Part shown: positions 1 through 8,516 of the stretch, in pieces
How the letters are laid out: every line of letters begins with the position of its first letter
Numbering within the stretch: position 1 is the first letter of the stretch
Assembly: GCA_050743265.1 (NCBI GenBank)
Contig: JBOGEN010000104.1
Location: 1-64,000, forward strand
Length of the DNA stretch: 64,000 nucleotides
Direction: 5' to 3'
Origin: JBOGEN01 sp050743265
GTDB lineage: Bacteria; Actinomycetota; Actinomycetes; JBOGEN01
Notes under the pieces: model-generated
Told to the model about the DNA's origin: nothing
What the model saw: only the letters and a program-made list of their open reading frames with translations
Databases searched by the model: none
Made by a program: the position numbers and the translations under genes

Positions 1-2
1 CG

Positions 3-350
3 TCCGGTGCGGCCGCGACCGCGGTCGACTTCGCGTACGCCCAGCTGGGCGACGCGTACGTGTGGGGTGCGACCGGGCCGGACGCCTGGGACTGCTCCGG
101 GCTGACGATGGGGGCGTGGGGAGCGGCCGGGGTCTCTCTGCCCCACTCTTCCTCGATGCAGTACAGCGCAGGGCGCCCGGTGTCTCGGTCCGAGCTGCAG
201 CCCGGCGACCTGGTCTTCTACTACTCACCGATCAGCCATGTCGCCATCTACGTCGGCAACGGGCAGATCATCCACGCGGCGAACTCGAGCGAGCCGGTGA
301 AGACCGACCCCGTCGGTCTGATGCCGTACGCCGGGGCCGTCCGACCCTGA
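3..350 (+). CDS. NlpC/P60 family cell-wall peptidase, C-terminal part
   Basis: This is the C-terminal catalytic domain of an NlpC/P60 endopeptidase, which cuts peptide bonds in the peptidoglycan stem outside the cell. The frame is already open at the left edge, so the start and any signal or SH3/coiled-coil region lie outside the window. The catalytic cysteine sits in the motif DCSG (codon at 93-95). The histidine is in SHVAIY (codon at 237-239), and a third polar residue is His in IIHAAN. The domain start (VDFAYAQLGDAYVWG) and the PGDLVFYY turn are typical of the family. The stop codon is built into a terminator hairpin. The family call is firm; the substrate bond is not known. Confidence 0.93.
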   Translation, partial: SGAAATAVDFAYAQLGDAYVWGATGPDAWDCSGLTMGAWGAAGVSLPHSSSMQYSAGRPVSRSELQPGDLVFYYSPISHVAIYVGNGQIIHAANSSEPVKTDPVGLMPYAGAVRP

Positions 351-371
351 CGCCCGTGCCGCACGGCGTCA
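348..371 (+). terminator. Hairpin terminator at the NlpC/P60 stop codon
   Basis: TGACGCC (348-354) and GGCGTCA (365-371) form a perfect 7-bp stem with a 10-nt loop. The first arm contains the stop codon. No T-run follows, as is common in high-GC actinobacteria. Confidence 0.5.
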
Positions 372-652
372 GCTGCCGGCCCGCCGGGCCCTGACGCGGC
401 TCGTCCGTGCTCGTGTGTCGTCGGTCAACGCGAGCGACCGCCACCACGCACGGTGATGACCTGGCCGGTGACGCCCGACCCTCCGCTTCCGGCGCGCTCC
501 TCGCTGGCTGGCCCGACAGAACAAGGCGGCTCCCCGCCCCTGGAGGGGAGGGGCTGCGCGCCCGGGGCAGGGAGCCGCTCGAACAAGCGACTCCCCGCCC
601 CGGCCGGCGGGGAGTCGGCACGCGAGACGGGGAGTCGATCTCAGGGGGCGGT
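372..652. other. Intergenic region with two large hairpins between convergent genes
   Basis: No gene is seen here. Two strong inverted repeats stand out. One pairs 528-540 with 564-576 (13 bp, one mismatch). The other pairs 589-599 with 606-616 (11 bp, perfect, 6-nt loop CCGGCC). Both lie downstream of the minus-strand membrane protein gene and could end its transcription, or act on both strands. Confidence 0.6.
589..616. terminator. Perfect 11-bp hairpin, likely bidirectional terminator
   Basis: GACTCCCCGCC at 589-599 and GGCGGGGAGTC at 606-616 are exact reverse complements. The site lies 36 bp downstream of the minus-strand gene that ends at 653. There is no T-tract. Confidence 0.55.
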
Positions 653-1414
653 TCAGCGCGGGCTGCTGCCCGGGTCGTCGGGAGCGGCGCCGGACCGCCC
701 ATCGCTGGCGTCGTCGGCCGTGCCGCTACCCCGGTCGCTCGCGCCGTCGGGGGCGTCCGCGGGGGCGTCCGTGCCGGAGCCGTCAGGCGTGTCGCTCGGG
801 GCGTGGGACTCGGCGGCGTCCGGGGCGTCGCCGGCGGAGCCGCGCTCGCCGGCCTGGCTCTTGCCGTCCGAGGCGACATCGGAGACCGCGGCGCCCTTGT
901 CGACGCCGGTCTCCTCCGTCGAGGTGGCGACGTCGGAGACCTCGTCACCCTTGCCGTGGTCGGTGGCGCCGCTCGTGCCCCGGTCGCTCTGCTCGGTGCC
1001 GGCGCCGTTCGCGGGGTGGGTGCCCGCGTGCTCGTCAGGTCCGGGGACCTCGACGCCCACCGTGGCGAGCATGTCCCTGGCCGTCTGCTGGGCCGCGCCG
1101 GGCAGCGATCCGGCGGCGGCTGCGGCACTGCCGGTCAGGACGAGGCCGCCGGCGAAGGCGGCTGCGGCCACCTTCGCCGTGGTCAGGTGCGCGAGCATGC
1201 GGGTCCTCCTGGAGGGGTGCGATCGGGTCGATTCCGCGTGTGCGCGAAAGGCGGCCAAAGCCTCGTGCTCCCCCGGGAGCTGACCCGCGTCGTGCGGAGC
1301 AGCCAGCGCAGCCAGCAGGCCCTCCAGCCGCGGGTCGGCGGCCGTGGGGTCGTCGGACAGCGGGTCCCAGCCACCGGGTCGCTGCCCCTGCGGAAGGCCG
1401 CGGTGCTCCTCCAT
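653..1414 (-). CDS. Single-pass membrane protein partnered with ECF sigma factor
   Basis: This 253-residue protein is encoded directly downstream of an ECF sigma factor gene with a gap of about 40 bp, the usual place for a regulator or target of the sigma factor. Residues 1-75 are a charged cytoplasmic-looking segment. A single hydrophobic span follows (roughly 80-105, Ala/Gly/Leu rich), then a long tail rich in Ser, Asp, Thr and Gly, probably outside the cell. No ZAS-type HxxxCxxC zinc motif is present, so it is not a classical anti-sigma factor by sequence. I chose the ATG at 1414, which has GAAGGGG upstream; a GTG nine bases earlier is also possible. The role is inferred from context only. 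Confidence 0.7.
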   Translation of the reverse strand: MEEHRGLPQGQRPGGWDPLSDDPTAADPRLEGLLAALAAPHDAGQLPGEHEALAAFRAHAESTRSHPSRRTRMLAHLTTAKVAAAAFAGGLVLTGSAAAAAGSLPGAAQQTARDMLATVGVEVPGPDEHAGTHPANGAGTEQSDRGTSGATDHGKGDEVSDVATSTEETGVDKGAAVSDVASDGKSQAGERGSAGDAPDAAESHAPSDTPDGSGTDAPADAPDGASDRGSGTADDASDGRSGAAPDDPGSSPR

Positions 1415-1454
1415 CGCGCTCACACCCCTTCAAGCGTCGTACGTGCCCCGCGCG

Positions 1455-2006
1455 TTACAGGGGCGCCGTTCTCGCCTCGCCAAGGACGTGCGCGAGGCGA
1501 CGCAGACCCCGGTGGGACAGGACCCGGACGTGGTTCGCGGTCCGGCCCGTCACCGAGGCGACCGTGGCGACGTCGAGTCCGGCGACCACGCGGAGCATGA
1601 CGACCTCGGCCTGGTCGGCGGGGAGCGAGGCCACCAGCGCGACCGCACGCTCAGTGCTGAACATCTCCTCGGCCACCGTGGCCGCGTCGGGCGCGGCGTC
1701 GGGCGCTTCGGGTTCGGAGACGAGGGTCTCCGGTCGACGGGCGCTGGCCCGGCGGGCGTCGAGGAACCGGTGACGCGCGATCGCGTACACCCACGCGCGG
1801 AAGGCCGCCTCGTCCCCGGTGAACGAGGCGAGGTCGCGGACCACCTGGACCCACGTCTCGGCCGCAACGTCCTCTGCCTGCTGCCCCGCCACGACGCGCA
1901 GGTACCGCAGCAGCCCGGGCTGCACGGTGCGGAACAGCACCGTGAACGCCGTCTCGTGGCCGGCCCGGGCGTCGGCCAGCAGGGCGGAGAAGTCCGGCGA
2001 GTCCAT
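1455..2006 (-). CDS. ECF-type RNA polymerase sigma factor
   Basis: This is a sigma-70 family factor of the extracytoplasmic-function class that directs RNA polymerase to a small regulon. Region 2 covers about residues 20-87, with the core motif AEDVAAETWVQV and the melting segment FRAWVYAIARHRFLD. Region 4 covers about 125-172, with a helix-turn-helix ending TANHVRVLSHRGLRRL. The 183-residue length is normal for the class. The frame is open further upstream; the start at 2006 (MDSPDFS) best fits the family, and ATG at 2057, preceded by GGGGGCGAG, is an alternative. The signal it responds to is unknown; the membrane protein downstream is the likely partner. Confidence 0.88.
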   Translation of the reverse strand: MDSPDFSALLADARAGHETAFTVLFRTVQPGLLRYLRVVAGQQAEDVAAETWVQVVRDLASFTGDEAAFRAWVYAIARHRFLDARRASARRPETLVSEPEAPDAAPDAATVAEEMFSTERAVALVASLPADQAEVVMLRVVAGLDVATVASVTGRTANHVRVLSHRGLRRLAHVLGEARTAPL

Positions 2007-2204
2007 CGTGTCCGGTTCGGGGTAGAGAAGTGAGAGCCGCACCGTAGGACCGCGCATGCTCGCCCCCGTCACCGGGTCCACGCTGGTCACGCGTTGTGTC
2101 GGCGCCACCTCGTAGGGCTTATGGCAGAGGCGGTCCAGGGTGTTCGGTCCGCCGTCCGCCGGTGGTGGGCGTCCAGGTCGTCGGCAGAGCCGGCCGGGAG
2201 CCGC

Positions 2205-2558
2205 CTACCCGACGTACGGCGAGTACGCGGGCGGGTAGGGGTCCCGGGCGTGGCCCAGCTGCTGCTGCAGGTCGGCGTTCTGCCGCTCGAGGCGGCGCAG
2301 GGCGGCCTCCTGCTCGTCCTCGTAGTACATGTCCTCGCGCAGGTCCTGCGCGCGGCGGATGGCGGCCCGCATCATGCTCACGCCCAGGAGGACGAGCAGC
2401 ATGGCGCCTGCTCCGGCAGCGAACACCTCGACGGTCGTCATCTGCGGCAACGGGTAGCCGAACGCGACGAGAGAAGCGGTGTCGGTGTTGCCGCCCAGGA
2501 CGAGTCCTACCGTCGCGGCGACGCCCGCGCCGATGAACAGCACAGCGATCAGATACAT
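2205..2558 (-). CDS. Small two-TM membrane protein with coiled-coil tail
   Basis: I do not recognise a named family. The 117-residue protein has two hydrophobic spans (about residues 2-22 and 37-58). A charged cytoplasmic segment with heptad-like repeats follows (EQEAALRRLERQNADLQQQL, about 84-103), then a Pro/Tyr-rich end. The ATG at 2558 is preceded by GGAGG at a short spacing. An upstream ATG at 2588 would add ten residues. It lies between the sigma operon and the catabolic operon and looks monocistronic. Confidence 0.65.
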   Translation of the reverse strand: MYLIAVLFIGAGVAATVGLVLGGNTDTASLVAFGYPLPQMTTVEVFAAGAGAMLLVLLGVSMMRAAIRRAQDLREDMYYEDEQEAALRRLERQNADLQQQLGHARDPYPPAYSPYVG

Positions 2559-2748
2559 GGGGCCTCCGGCCTTGCTCAGCGCCTTCATACGGGGTGCCGG
2601 CGGCCCGCTCCGCCCCCACAGCAGCGACCCCTGACCACTGCAGCGTGCCGACCTGTACGCCTCTATACCCGTGTTCACACGACCCGCACCCTCGTCCCGT
2701 CCCGATATGGGCGGTCTCTTCCGTCGGCCTCGTCTCGGGGTGGGGCCG

Positions 2749-4704
2749 TCAGCGCGCGGCCGACCTCGACCGCGACGCCGTGGCCGGAAGCCCCTGTGGG
2801 GTGCGCTGGCGCTCCCGGAACTGGGCGGTCATGCGGATCGTGGCGTTGGACGCGCCGTACCCCGTGTAGCCGTCCACGCGTTGGACGAGCTCGAAGAACA
2901 GCCGGCGTCCCACGGTCGGCGTGAAGGCGTGCAGGTACTCGCCGTCGCCGTCGCTGTCGTACAGGACATGGAGGTCCTGGAGCGTCGCGATCCGCTGCTC
3001 GGGGAGACCGGTGCGGGAGCGGAGGTCGTCGTAGTAGTTGTCCGGGATCGGCAGAGTCCGCATGCCCTGTTCGCGCAGGCAGCGCAAAGTGGCGACGATG
3101 TCGTGGCAGCCGAACGCGATGTGCTGCATGCCGTACGAAGGGTGAGGGGTCTGCGCGGGCTCGTGCCGTGACCGGCCCAGCGTGGCGGTGTTGAGGGCGA
3201 GCCTGAAGGTCCCGGTCGGGTGCTCGAGTGCTCGGCTGTTCACGAGCCCGTGCGGGTCTGCGAGCTCGTGTGTCTCGCGGGGCTGCATGCCGAGGACGGC
3301 GCGGGAGAACAGGGCGCCCTCGTCCAGCCGGTCGGGGTCCACGGAGAGCACGACGTGGTCGACGGTGGTGAGCGGCCCGGGCGGAGGGTCGCGGGTGAGG
3401 TCGAAGTCGTCCAGCCAGGACGGGGCGAACGACGTGTCGGACGGGCAGAAGAGCAGCGCCGTACCCTCCGGCGTCTCGACCGTGGGCAGGTCGGCCTCTC
3501 CCCGCCCGATACGGCGGGCGTGCGCGGGAGCCCGCAGCGCCTCCGCCCGGTTGGCCGAGGCCACCGGATCGGTGGACGTCAGCCCGAGCGCGACGAGGCC
3601 CGGCAGGCTGCCCGGGTCGGACAGCAGGACAGTCGCGTCCGGCTCGGTGGTGAGGAGGACCGCCAGGTCACCCTGACGCCACAGGTCGACAGCCTTGGAG
3701 CGGTGGCGTCCGCCCCGGCCGAAGCCCAGCGCCTGCAACTGATCCTCGGCAGCCTTGCGTGACTCATTCCCTACGCCGAGCTCGACGAACGCGTACCCGG
3801 TGAGCGGGGGTGCCGACGGCGGGTCGAAGAGCTCGACCCGCTCACGGGCGTGCTCGGCCGCCGCGCCGGTCGACGACGTCGTCGCCTGCAGCCGGCTGCG
3901 CAAGGACTCCTCGAGGAACAGCAGCGAGCGCATGGCGTCGACCGCGGTCCGGTTCGCCTCGGCGTGGCGGAACAGGTCGTTGAACACCTCGAGGGACAGC
4001 GGTCCCCGGTAGCCGGAGGCCACGACGTGGCGCAGGAATCCGGCCAGGTCGAACGCCCCCTGTCCGGGGAAGCACCGGTGGTGCCGGCTCCACGGCAGCA
4101 CGTCCATGGCCATACGGGGGGCGTCGGCCAGCTGGACGAAGAACACCTTCTCCCCGGGGATGTCCGCGATCGCGGCGGGGTCGTGCCCGCGGGAGAGGAT
4201 GTGGAAGCTGTCCAGGCAGACCCCCAGGTGCGGGTGGTCGGCCGCCGAGACGATCGACCACGTCCGGCGGTAGTCGTCCACGTGCCGGCCCCAGGCGAGC
4301 GCCTCGTACGCGATCCGCATCCCCCGACGGGCCGCGCGGTCGGCCAGCGCGGACAGCTGCGACGCCGCGAGGTCGTCGTCGTCGACGGCCTCCCTCGACA
4401 CGTTCGAGCAGACGAGCAGCGTCGAGGCCCCGAGGTCCTCCATCACGTCGAGCTTGTGCTCGGCTCGTCGCAGGTTGCCGGCGAGGACGTCGGGCGTTAC
4501 GGCCTCGAAGTCCCGGAACGGCTGGTACATCTCCACCGTCAGGCCCAGGTCCGCCGCCCGCCGGCGGATCTCCGCCGGCGGCACCGGGCACCCCAGGAGG
4601 TCGTTCTCGAAGACCTCGACCCCGTCGAACCCGGCCCGCGCGACGGCCGCCAGCTTCTCCTCCAGCGTCCCGCTCAGGCAGACCGTGGCGATGGACTTGC
4701 GCAT
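2749..4704 (-). CDS. Fused 3-dehydroshikimate dehydratase / HPPD-like dioxygenase
   Basis: The N-terminal half (about 1-275) is a xylose-isomerase-like TIM barrel of the 3-dehydroshikimate dehydratase type (QsuB/QuiC1), which turns 3-dehydroshikimate into protocatechuate. The expected metal ligands are visible: Glu134 (AYEALAW), Asp165 (CLDSFH), Gln191 (FVQLAD) and Glu239 (LSLEVFND). The C-terminal half (about 310-620) is a 4-hydroxyphenylpyruvate-dioxygenase-like VOC domain. It keeps a His-His-Glu iron triad: VDHVVLSV, MQHIAFG and FFELVQ. The 651-residue length matches bifunctional family members. The gene starts at ATG 4704 after a GGAG-rich leader, 22 bp after the transporter, and is last in the LacI-linked operon. 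Dehydratase activity is well supported; the substrate of the C-terminal domain is unknown. Confidence 0.9.
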   Translation of the reverse strand: MRKSIATVCLSGTLEEKLAAVARAGFDGVEVFENDLLGCPVPPAEIRRRAADLGLTVEMYQPFRDFEAVTPDVLAGNLRRAEHKLDVMEDLGASTLLVCSNVSREAVDDDDLAASQLSALADRAARRGMRIAYEALAWGRHVDDYRRTWSIVSAADHPHLGVCLDSFHILSRGHDPAAIADIPGEKVFFVQLADAPRMAMDVLPWSRHHRCFPGQGAFDLAGFLRHVVASGYRGPLSLEVFNDLFRHAEANRTAVDAMRSLLFLEESLRSRLQATTSSTGAAAEHARERVELFDPPSAPPLTGYAFVELGVGNESRKAAEDQLQALGFGRGGRHRSKAVDLWRQGDLAVLLTTEPDATVLLSDPGSLPGLVALGLTSTDPVASANRAEALRAPAHARRIGRGEADLPTVETPEGTALLFCPSDTSFAPSWLDDFDLTRDPPPGPLTTVDHVVLSVDPDRLDEGALFSRAVLGMQPRETHELADPHGLVNSRALEHPTGTFRLALNTATLGRSRHEPAQTPHPSYGMQHIAFGCHDIVATLRCLREQGMRTLPIPDNYYDDLRSRTGLPEQRIATLQDLHVLYDSDGDGEYLHAFTPTVGRRLFFELVQRVDGYTGYGASNATIRMTAQFRERQRTPQGLPATASRSRSAAR

Positions 4705-4726
4705 CCCGGCTCCACTCCCACCCGGC

Positions 4727-6151
4727 TCAGAGCAGCTGGCCGACCTGGTCGCGGACGAGCAGCACCGTGAACACTCCGTAGAACGCGCAGGCGACGACCA
4801 TCGCGGCGAGCCGGCGCCCTCGCAGCCGAATCGGGGCGGGGAGCGCCGTCCGGTTGAGCCGGACCAGCAGCACCGAGTAGACGAACATGATCACCGCGCC
4901 GGTGGCGGTCGCGATGACCAGCAGGGCGAGGGGCTGGTCCAGCCCACTGAGCAGGATGCCCGAGCCCACTGCCACCTCGGCCCAGACCGCGGCCAGGTAC
5001 AGCCGGCTCTCGGACCAGAAGGACGAGTCGGCCAGGTAGTTGGTCTTGAGCACGTCGCTCACGACGCGCCCCACGACGTCGAGCAGCCCGAGCGCCGAGG
5101 CGTACAGCGAGACCGTGGCAAAGGCGAGGAAGAACGTGCGCAGCCACGGCCCGACCGTCGCGCTCAGGACGTCCGCCTCGGTCTCGAGGAACCCGGAGTC
5201 GGCCTCGCCCAGGTCCTGGCCCTGCAGGGTCGCGAACGCGACGAGGCTCATCACGGTGATCGAGACGAAGCTCACCACCATGAAGCTCAGCAGGTGCTCG
5301 GCGTTCGCCCGCCGCCACCACGTACGCCACCGGGCCAGGTTGGCCTCGTCGACGGGGAAGCTGAACGCGTTGCCTCCGGTGGAGGGCTCCTCCTGTCCGG
5401 TGATCGGGGAGACGAGCCGCGGGACGTGGGCGCCCATCCCGTACCCCTTGTCCCTGACCCAGTTGCTCAGCACGAGGTTGGCCACACCGCCGGAGCCGGC
5501 CGCGCCGACAGCACCCACGACGAGGGCGACGGACACGCCCTGCGGGATCTGGCCGGTGTTCCGTACCACCTCGGCGCCCGCGTTCGCCCAGTCACCCAGG
5601 GACACCACGGTGAGGATCGCGACGAGGAGGAAGAAGACCGTGGCCGCCACCTTGATCGACTCGACCCGGACGACGGCCTTGTACACGATCGGGGAGAAGG
5701 ACAGCAGCACCCCGATCACGACGAGCGACCCCACCGTGATGAGGGCGACGTCCCCACCGCCCACGAGGAACGTGAGGACCTCGGAGCCCCCCGAGGCCCA
5801 GCCGGGCCAGACGTACTGGAAGAGCGCGGCGAGGCAGATGACGAGCCCCCACGGACGCCACGCCCGCGAGAAGCCCCCGATCGCGGTCTCACCCGTGGCC
5901 AGGGTGTAGCGCTCGATCTCCATGTTGATGACGTACTGCATCACCAGTGTCATCAGTGCGAGCCACAGCAGGCCGATGCCCTCGGTCGCCGTGATGTACG
6001 GCCACAGGATGATCTCGCCGGCGGCCATGCCGACGCCGACCATGATGACGCCGGGACCGGCCATCCTCTTCAGCGGCGGCGGGACGGGCAGGTCCCGTAC
6101 GGGTGACGCCGCAGGGGCGGGCGTCGTCGTGCCGTGGGGTGCCGTGCTCAT
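4727..6151 (-). CDS. Nramp-related membrane transporter lacking metal-site motifs
   Basis: This 474-residue protein has about 11 membrane spans and the overall pattern of the Nramp superfamily. The signature DPGN metal-binding motif of TM1 is absent; the matching stretch reads AGPGVIMVGVGMAAGE. The MPH motif of TM6 is also missing. It therefore probably does not carry divalent metals and may move an organic substrate. It sits between a Zn-dependent dehydrogenase gene and the dehydroshikimate dehydratase gene on the same strand, so a ring acid or polyol taken up for that pathway is a reasonable guess. The ATG at 6151 follows a strong GGAGGAG. The family is fairly sure, the substrate is not. 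Confidence 0.8.
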   Translation of the reverse strand: MSTAPHGTTTPAPAASPVRDLPVPPPLKRMAGPGVIMVGVGMAAGEIILWPYITATEGIGLLWLALMTLVMQYVINMEIERYTLATGETAIGGFSRAWRPWGLVICLAALFQYVWPGWASGGSEVLTFLVGGGDVALITVGSLVVIGVLLSFSPIVYKAVVRVESIKVAATVFFLLVAILTVVSLGDWANAGAEVVRNTGQIPQGVSVALVVGAVGAAGSGGVANLVLSNWVRDKGYGMGAHVPRLVSPITGQEEPSTGGNAFSFPVDEANLARWRTWWRRANAEHLLSFMVVSFVSITVMSLVAFATLQGQDLGEADSGFLETEADVLSATVGPWLRTFFLAFATVSLYASALGLLDVVGRVVSDVLKTNYLADSSFWSESRLYLAAVWAEVAVGSGILLSGLDQPLALLVIATATGAVIMFVYSVLLVRLNRTALPAPIRLRGRRLAAMVVACAFYGVFTVLLVRDQVGQLL

Positions 6152-6215
6152 CGGGACTCCTCCAGGGGGGCGGGGGTGGTGCGTCCGAGGTTGGCGCCGT
6201 TGAGGACGAGGGTCT

Positions 6216-7205
6216 TCACGGTCGCCGCCACGCGCGCAGGTCGAGCCATGACTTGCCGGGCACGCTCCGTGCTGCCGCGAACGCGTCGTCCGCGTCCTCG
6301 GGCGTGAACCCTGCCTGGACGACGTCGGCGAGCGGTTGTGCCCCGAGGGCGAGGGTGTCGGCGGCCGCCTCGAAGTCCCGGGGGTGGTCGTAGATCAGGG
6401 AGCCGTACAGGTGGATCTGGCGCTGCACGAGGTGCTCCGTCGTGAGCGTCACGGGCACGGACGACTGGCCGATGAGGACGACAGACGCGCCCGGGGCAGC
6501 GCGCGCGAGGGTGGGTCCGAAGGCGTCCGGCGCACCTGACGTCTCGAACAGCAGCGGGAAGTGCTCCGGCCCCGACTCGAGCGGGCGAGCCCCGAGCCTC
6601 TCGGCGAGGGCACGTCGGCCCGCGTGCGGCTCGACGACGTACGGGAGGGCGCCCGCGGCGACCAGCGAGACGACGAGCAGCAGGCCCTGGGACCCGGCAC
6701 CGACGACGAGGCACGCGAGGTCGCGCACCCGTGGGACCCGGCGGAGCGCCGTCCGTGTCACGACCCAGGGCTCGAAGCAGGCCAAGGTCGCCACCGGCGT
6801 GCCGTCGGGGACGGGCCAGGTGAACCGGGCCGGCACCGCCACCCGCTCGGCGGCGATGCCGTCCCTGTTGATCCCGAGGATCTCGCGTCGCGCACACGAG
6901 GAGCTGGTGCCGGCCTCACACGCCCCGCACGCGAGGCAGGGGTAGTTGGGCTCGACCACGACGGTCTGACCGGGACGACGTCTCGTCACCCGCGAGCCCG
7001 CGGCCACGACACGGCCGCCTCCCTCGTGACCGAGCACCCACGGCTGGCGCGGAACAGCGCGACGCCCCTCGGCCACCGCGAGGTCCGAACCGCAGAGCCC
7101 GACCCCGTCCATCTCCACGACGACGTCGTCGGGGCCGCAGGAGGGCTCTGGCCAGTCCTCGACCACCGCGACCCGTGAGGGGCCGGTGCTCACGATGGCC
7201 CTCAC
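6216..7205 (-). CDS. Zinc-dependent medium-chain alcohol dehydrogenase
   Basis: This MDR-superfamily NAD(P)-dependent dehydrogenase oxidises a sugar, polyol or ring alcohol. The catalytic zinc region shows Cys in GLCGSD and His-Glu in LGHEGGG. The structural zinc loop has four cysteines (PCLACGACEAGTSSSC). The nucleotide fold has VVGAGSQGLL. The start is taken as GTG 7205, giving VRAIVSTGPSRVAV, the usual N-terminus; the frame stays open upstream, but earlier starts would run across the operator region. It is the first gene of a minus-strand operon (64 bp gap to the transporter) and is divergent from a LacI regulator. A quinate/shikimate or inositol-type substrate would fit but is not shown. 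Confidence 0.85.
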   Translation of the reverse strand: MRAIVSTGPSRVAVVEDWPEPSCGPDDVVVEMDGVGLCGSDLAVAEGRRAVPRQPWVLGHEGGGRVVAAGSRVTRRRPGQTVVVEPNYPCLACGACEAGTSSSCARREILGINRDGIAAERVAVPARFTWPVPDGTPVATLACFEPWVVTRTALRRVPRVRDLACLVVGAGSQGLLLVVSLVAAGALPYVVEPHAGRRALAERLGARPLESGPEHFPLLFETSGAPDAFGPTLARAAPGASVVLIGQSSVPVTLTTEHLVQRQIHLYGSLIYDHPRDFEAAADTLALGAQPLADVVQAGFTPEDADDAFAAARSVPGKSWLDLRAWRRP

Positions 7206-7269
7206 GTCGTCCCGCTGTCCGTCTCGTACGACCTGGACATGGGCGGGATCGTAGGAATCGTCCCGAGGC

Positions 7270-7297
7270 ATGACAACGGGTTGCCATTTGTTGTCAT
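7270..7297. promoter_or_regulatory. LacI-family operator cluster in divergent promoter
   Basis: The 8-bp arms ATGACAAC (7270-7277) and GTTGTCAT (7290-7297) form an exact inverted repeat. Inside it, TGACAACGGGTTGCCA (7271-7286) is a second, LacI-sized 16-bp near-palindrome with half-sites TGACAAC and TGGCAAC. Three half-sites of the same type thus lie between the dehydrogenase operon and the lacI-like gene. The LacI-type protein encoded next door is the likely ligand. Confidence 0.75.
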
Positions 7298-7350
7298 CGT
7301 CCGACATGCTCAGGTCGGAGATCTCGACCTCGCACGAGGGGACGGTTCCT

Positions 7351-8430
7351 GTGGCGGTGAGACGGGGCGGGTCCCGGGGTGACCTCGAGGCAGGCTCCCG
7401 CGCGGACGTGTCCCGGGGCGCGACCATCTACGACGTCGCCCGCGAGGCCGGCGTGGCCACCTCCACGGTCTCGCGGGCGTTCTCGAACCCCGACCGGGTC
7501 AACGCCCTGACCCGCGAACACGTCGAGGACGTGGCCCAGCGCCTCGGCTACGCCCCGAACCCCCTGGCCCGTGCGCTCCACTCCGGGCGTACGCGGACCG
7601 CCGCCCTGCTCGTCCCGGACATCACGAACCCCCACTTCTTCGGGATCATCCGCGGCGCGGAACGGCGCGCGAACACCGCGGGCTTCACGCTCGTGCTCGT
7701 CGAGACGGAGGAGTCGGGTGAACGCGAGGCACGGCACGTGGAGCGGCTCACCCGCGGTGTCGACGGGTTCGTCCTCGCCTCGAGCCGCATGCCCAGCCGG
7801 GTCATCCGGGAGATGGGGAGATCTCACCTGCTGTCCCTCGTCAACCGCGAGGTCAGCGGGGTCACGAGCACCGTCGTCGACCCGGCTGACGGGAGCCGGC
7901 AGATCGTCGAGCACCTGCACTCGCTCGGCCACCGCTCGCTCGTCTACCTCTCCGGGCCGCGCACCTCCTGGCTGGGTGCGCGGCGGTGGCGCTTCCTCTC
8001 CACGTCCGCACGGCGGCTGCACATGAGAGCCACGCGGCTGGGGCCGTTCCCTCCGGCCACGTACGGCGGGTCGCCGGCGGCGGACGCGGGCCTGGGAACA
8101 GGCGCCACTGCGCTCGTCGCGCACAACGACCTGCTCGCCATCGGGGTGCTCAACCGGCTCGCCACGCGAGGCGTGTCCGTGCCCACGGACGTGAGCGTCG
8201 TCGGCTACGACAACATCTTCGGGTCCGACTTCTGCTCACCGCCGCTGACGACGGTCGCCGGGCCGTTCGAGCGCGCCGGAGCGTCCGCCGTGGAGCTGCT
8301 GCTCGCGTCCCTGGAGACGAGGAACCGTACGGGGGCACCGCGGTTCGTCTCGTTGCCGTCCCACCTGGTCGTCCGGGCCTCCAGCGGACCGCCTGGCCGC
8401 GCGACCACGGCGAGCCGCGCGTCCGAGTGA
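7351..8430 (+). CDS. LacI-family transcriptional regulator
   Basis: The N-terminal LacI helix-turn-helix is clear: TIYDVAREAGVATSTVSRAF, then the hinge YAPNPLARAL. A periplasmic-binding-protein-like effector domain follows (LVPDITNPHFFG through GYDNIFGSDF). The domain is slightly short in its middle (near SGPRTSWLGARRW), but the C-terminal effector motifs are intact. Starts at GTG 7351, GTG 7357 or GTG 7408 are all possible; 7351 has GAGGGG upstream. The ATG at 7270 is in frame but lies inside the operator and is unlikely. It is divergent from the dehydrogenase-transporter-dehydratase operon and most likely represses it until a pathway intermediate binds. Confidence 0.9.
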   Translation: MAVRRGGSRGDLEAGSRADVSRGATIYDVAREAGVATSTVSRAFSNPDRVNALTREHVEDVAQRLGYAPNPLARALHSGRTRTAALLVPDITNPHFFGIIRGAERRANTAGFTLVLVETEESGEREARHVERLTRGVDGFVLASSRMPSRVIREMGRSHLLSLVNREVSGVTSTVVDPADGSRQIVEHLHSLGHRSLVYLSGPRTSWLGARRWRFLSTSARRLHMRATRLGPFPPATYGGSPAADAGLGTGATALVAHNDLLAIGVLNRLATRGVSVPTDVSVVGYDNIFGSDFCSPPLTTVAGPFERAGASAVELLLASLETRNRTGAPRFVSLPSHLVVRASSGPPGRATTASRASE

Positions 8431-8516
8431 CCGTCACCGGGTACGCCGGGGAGCGTAGACCGAGTGTCGCCCCAGGGCGGATGCCCTGGTGAGGGGCTTG
8501 CTGGACGCTCTGCCCC

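Noticed and set aside
4727..6151. Manganese/iron importer MntH
   Set aside because: The DPGN and MPH metal motifs are absent and the context is carbon catabolism.
7270..7350. Start of the LacI protein at ATG 7270
   Set aside because: It would place the start inside the operator repeat and add about 27 residues without similarity before the HTH.
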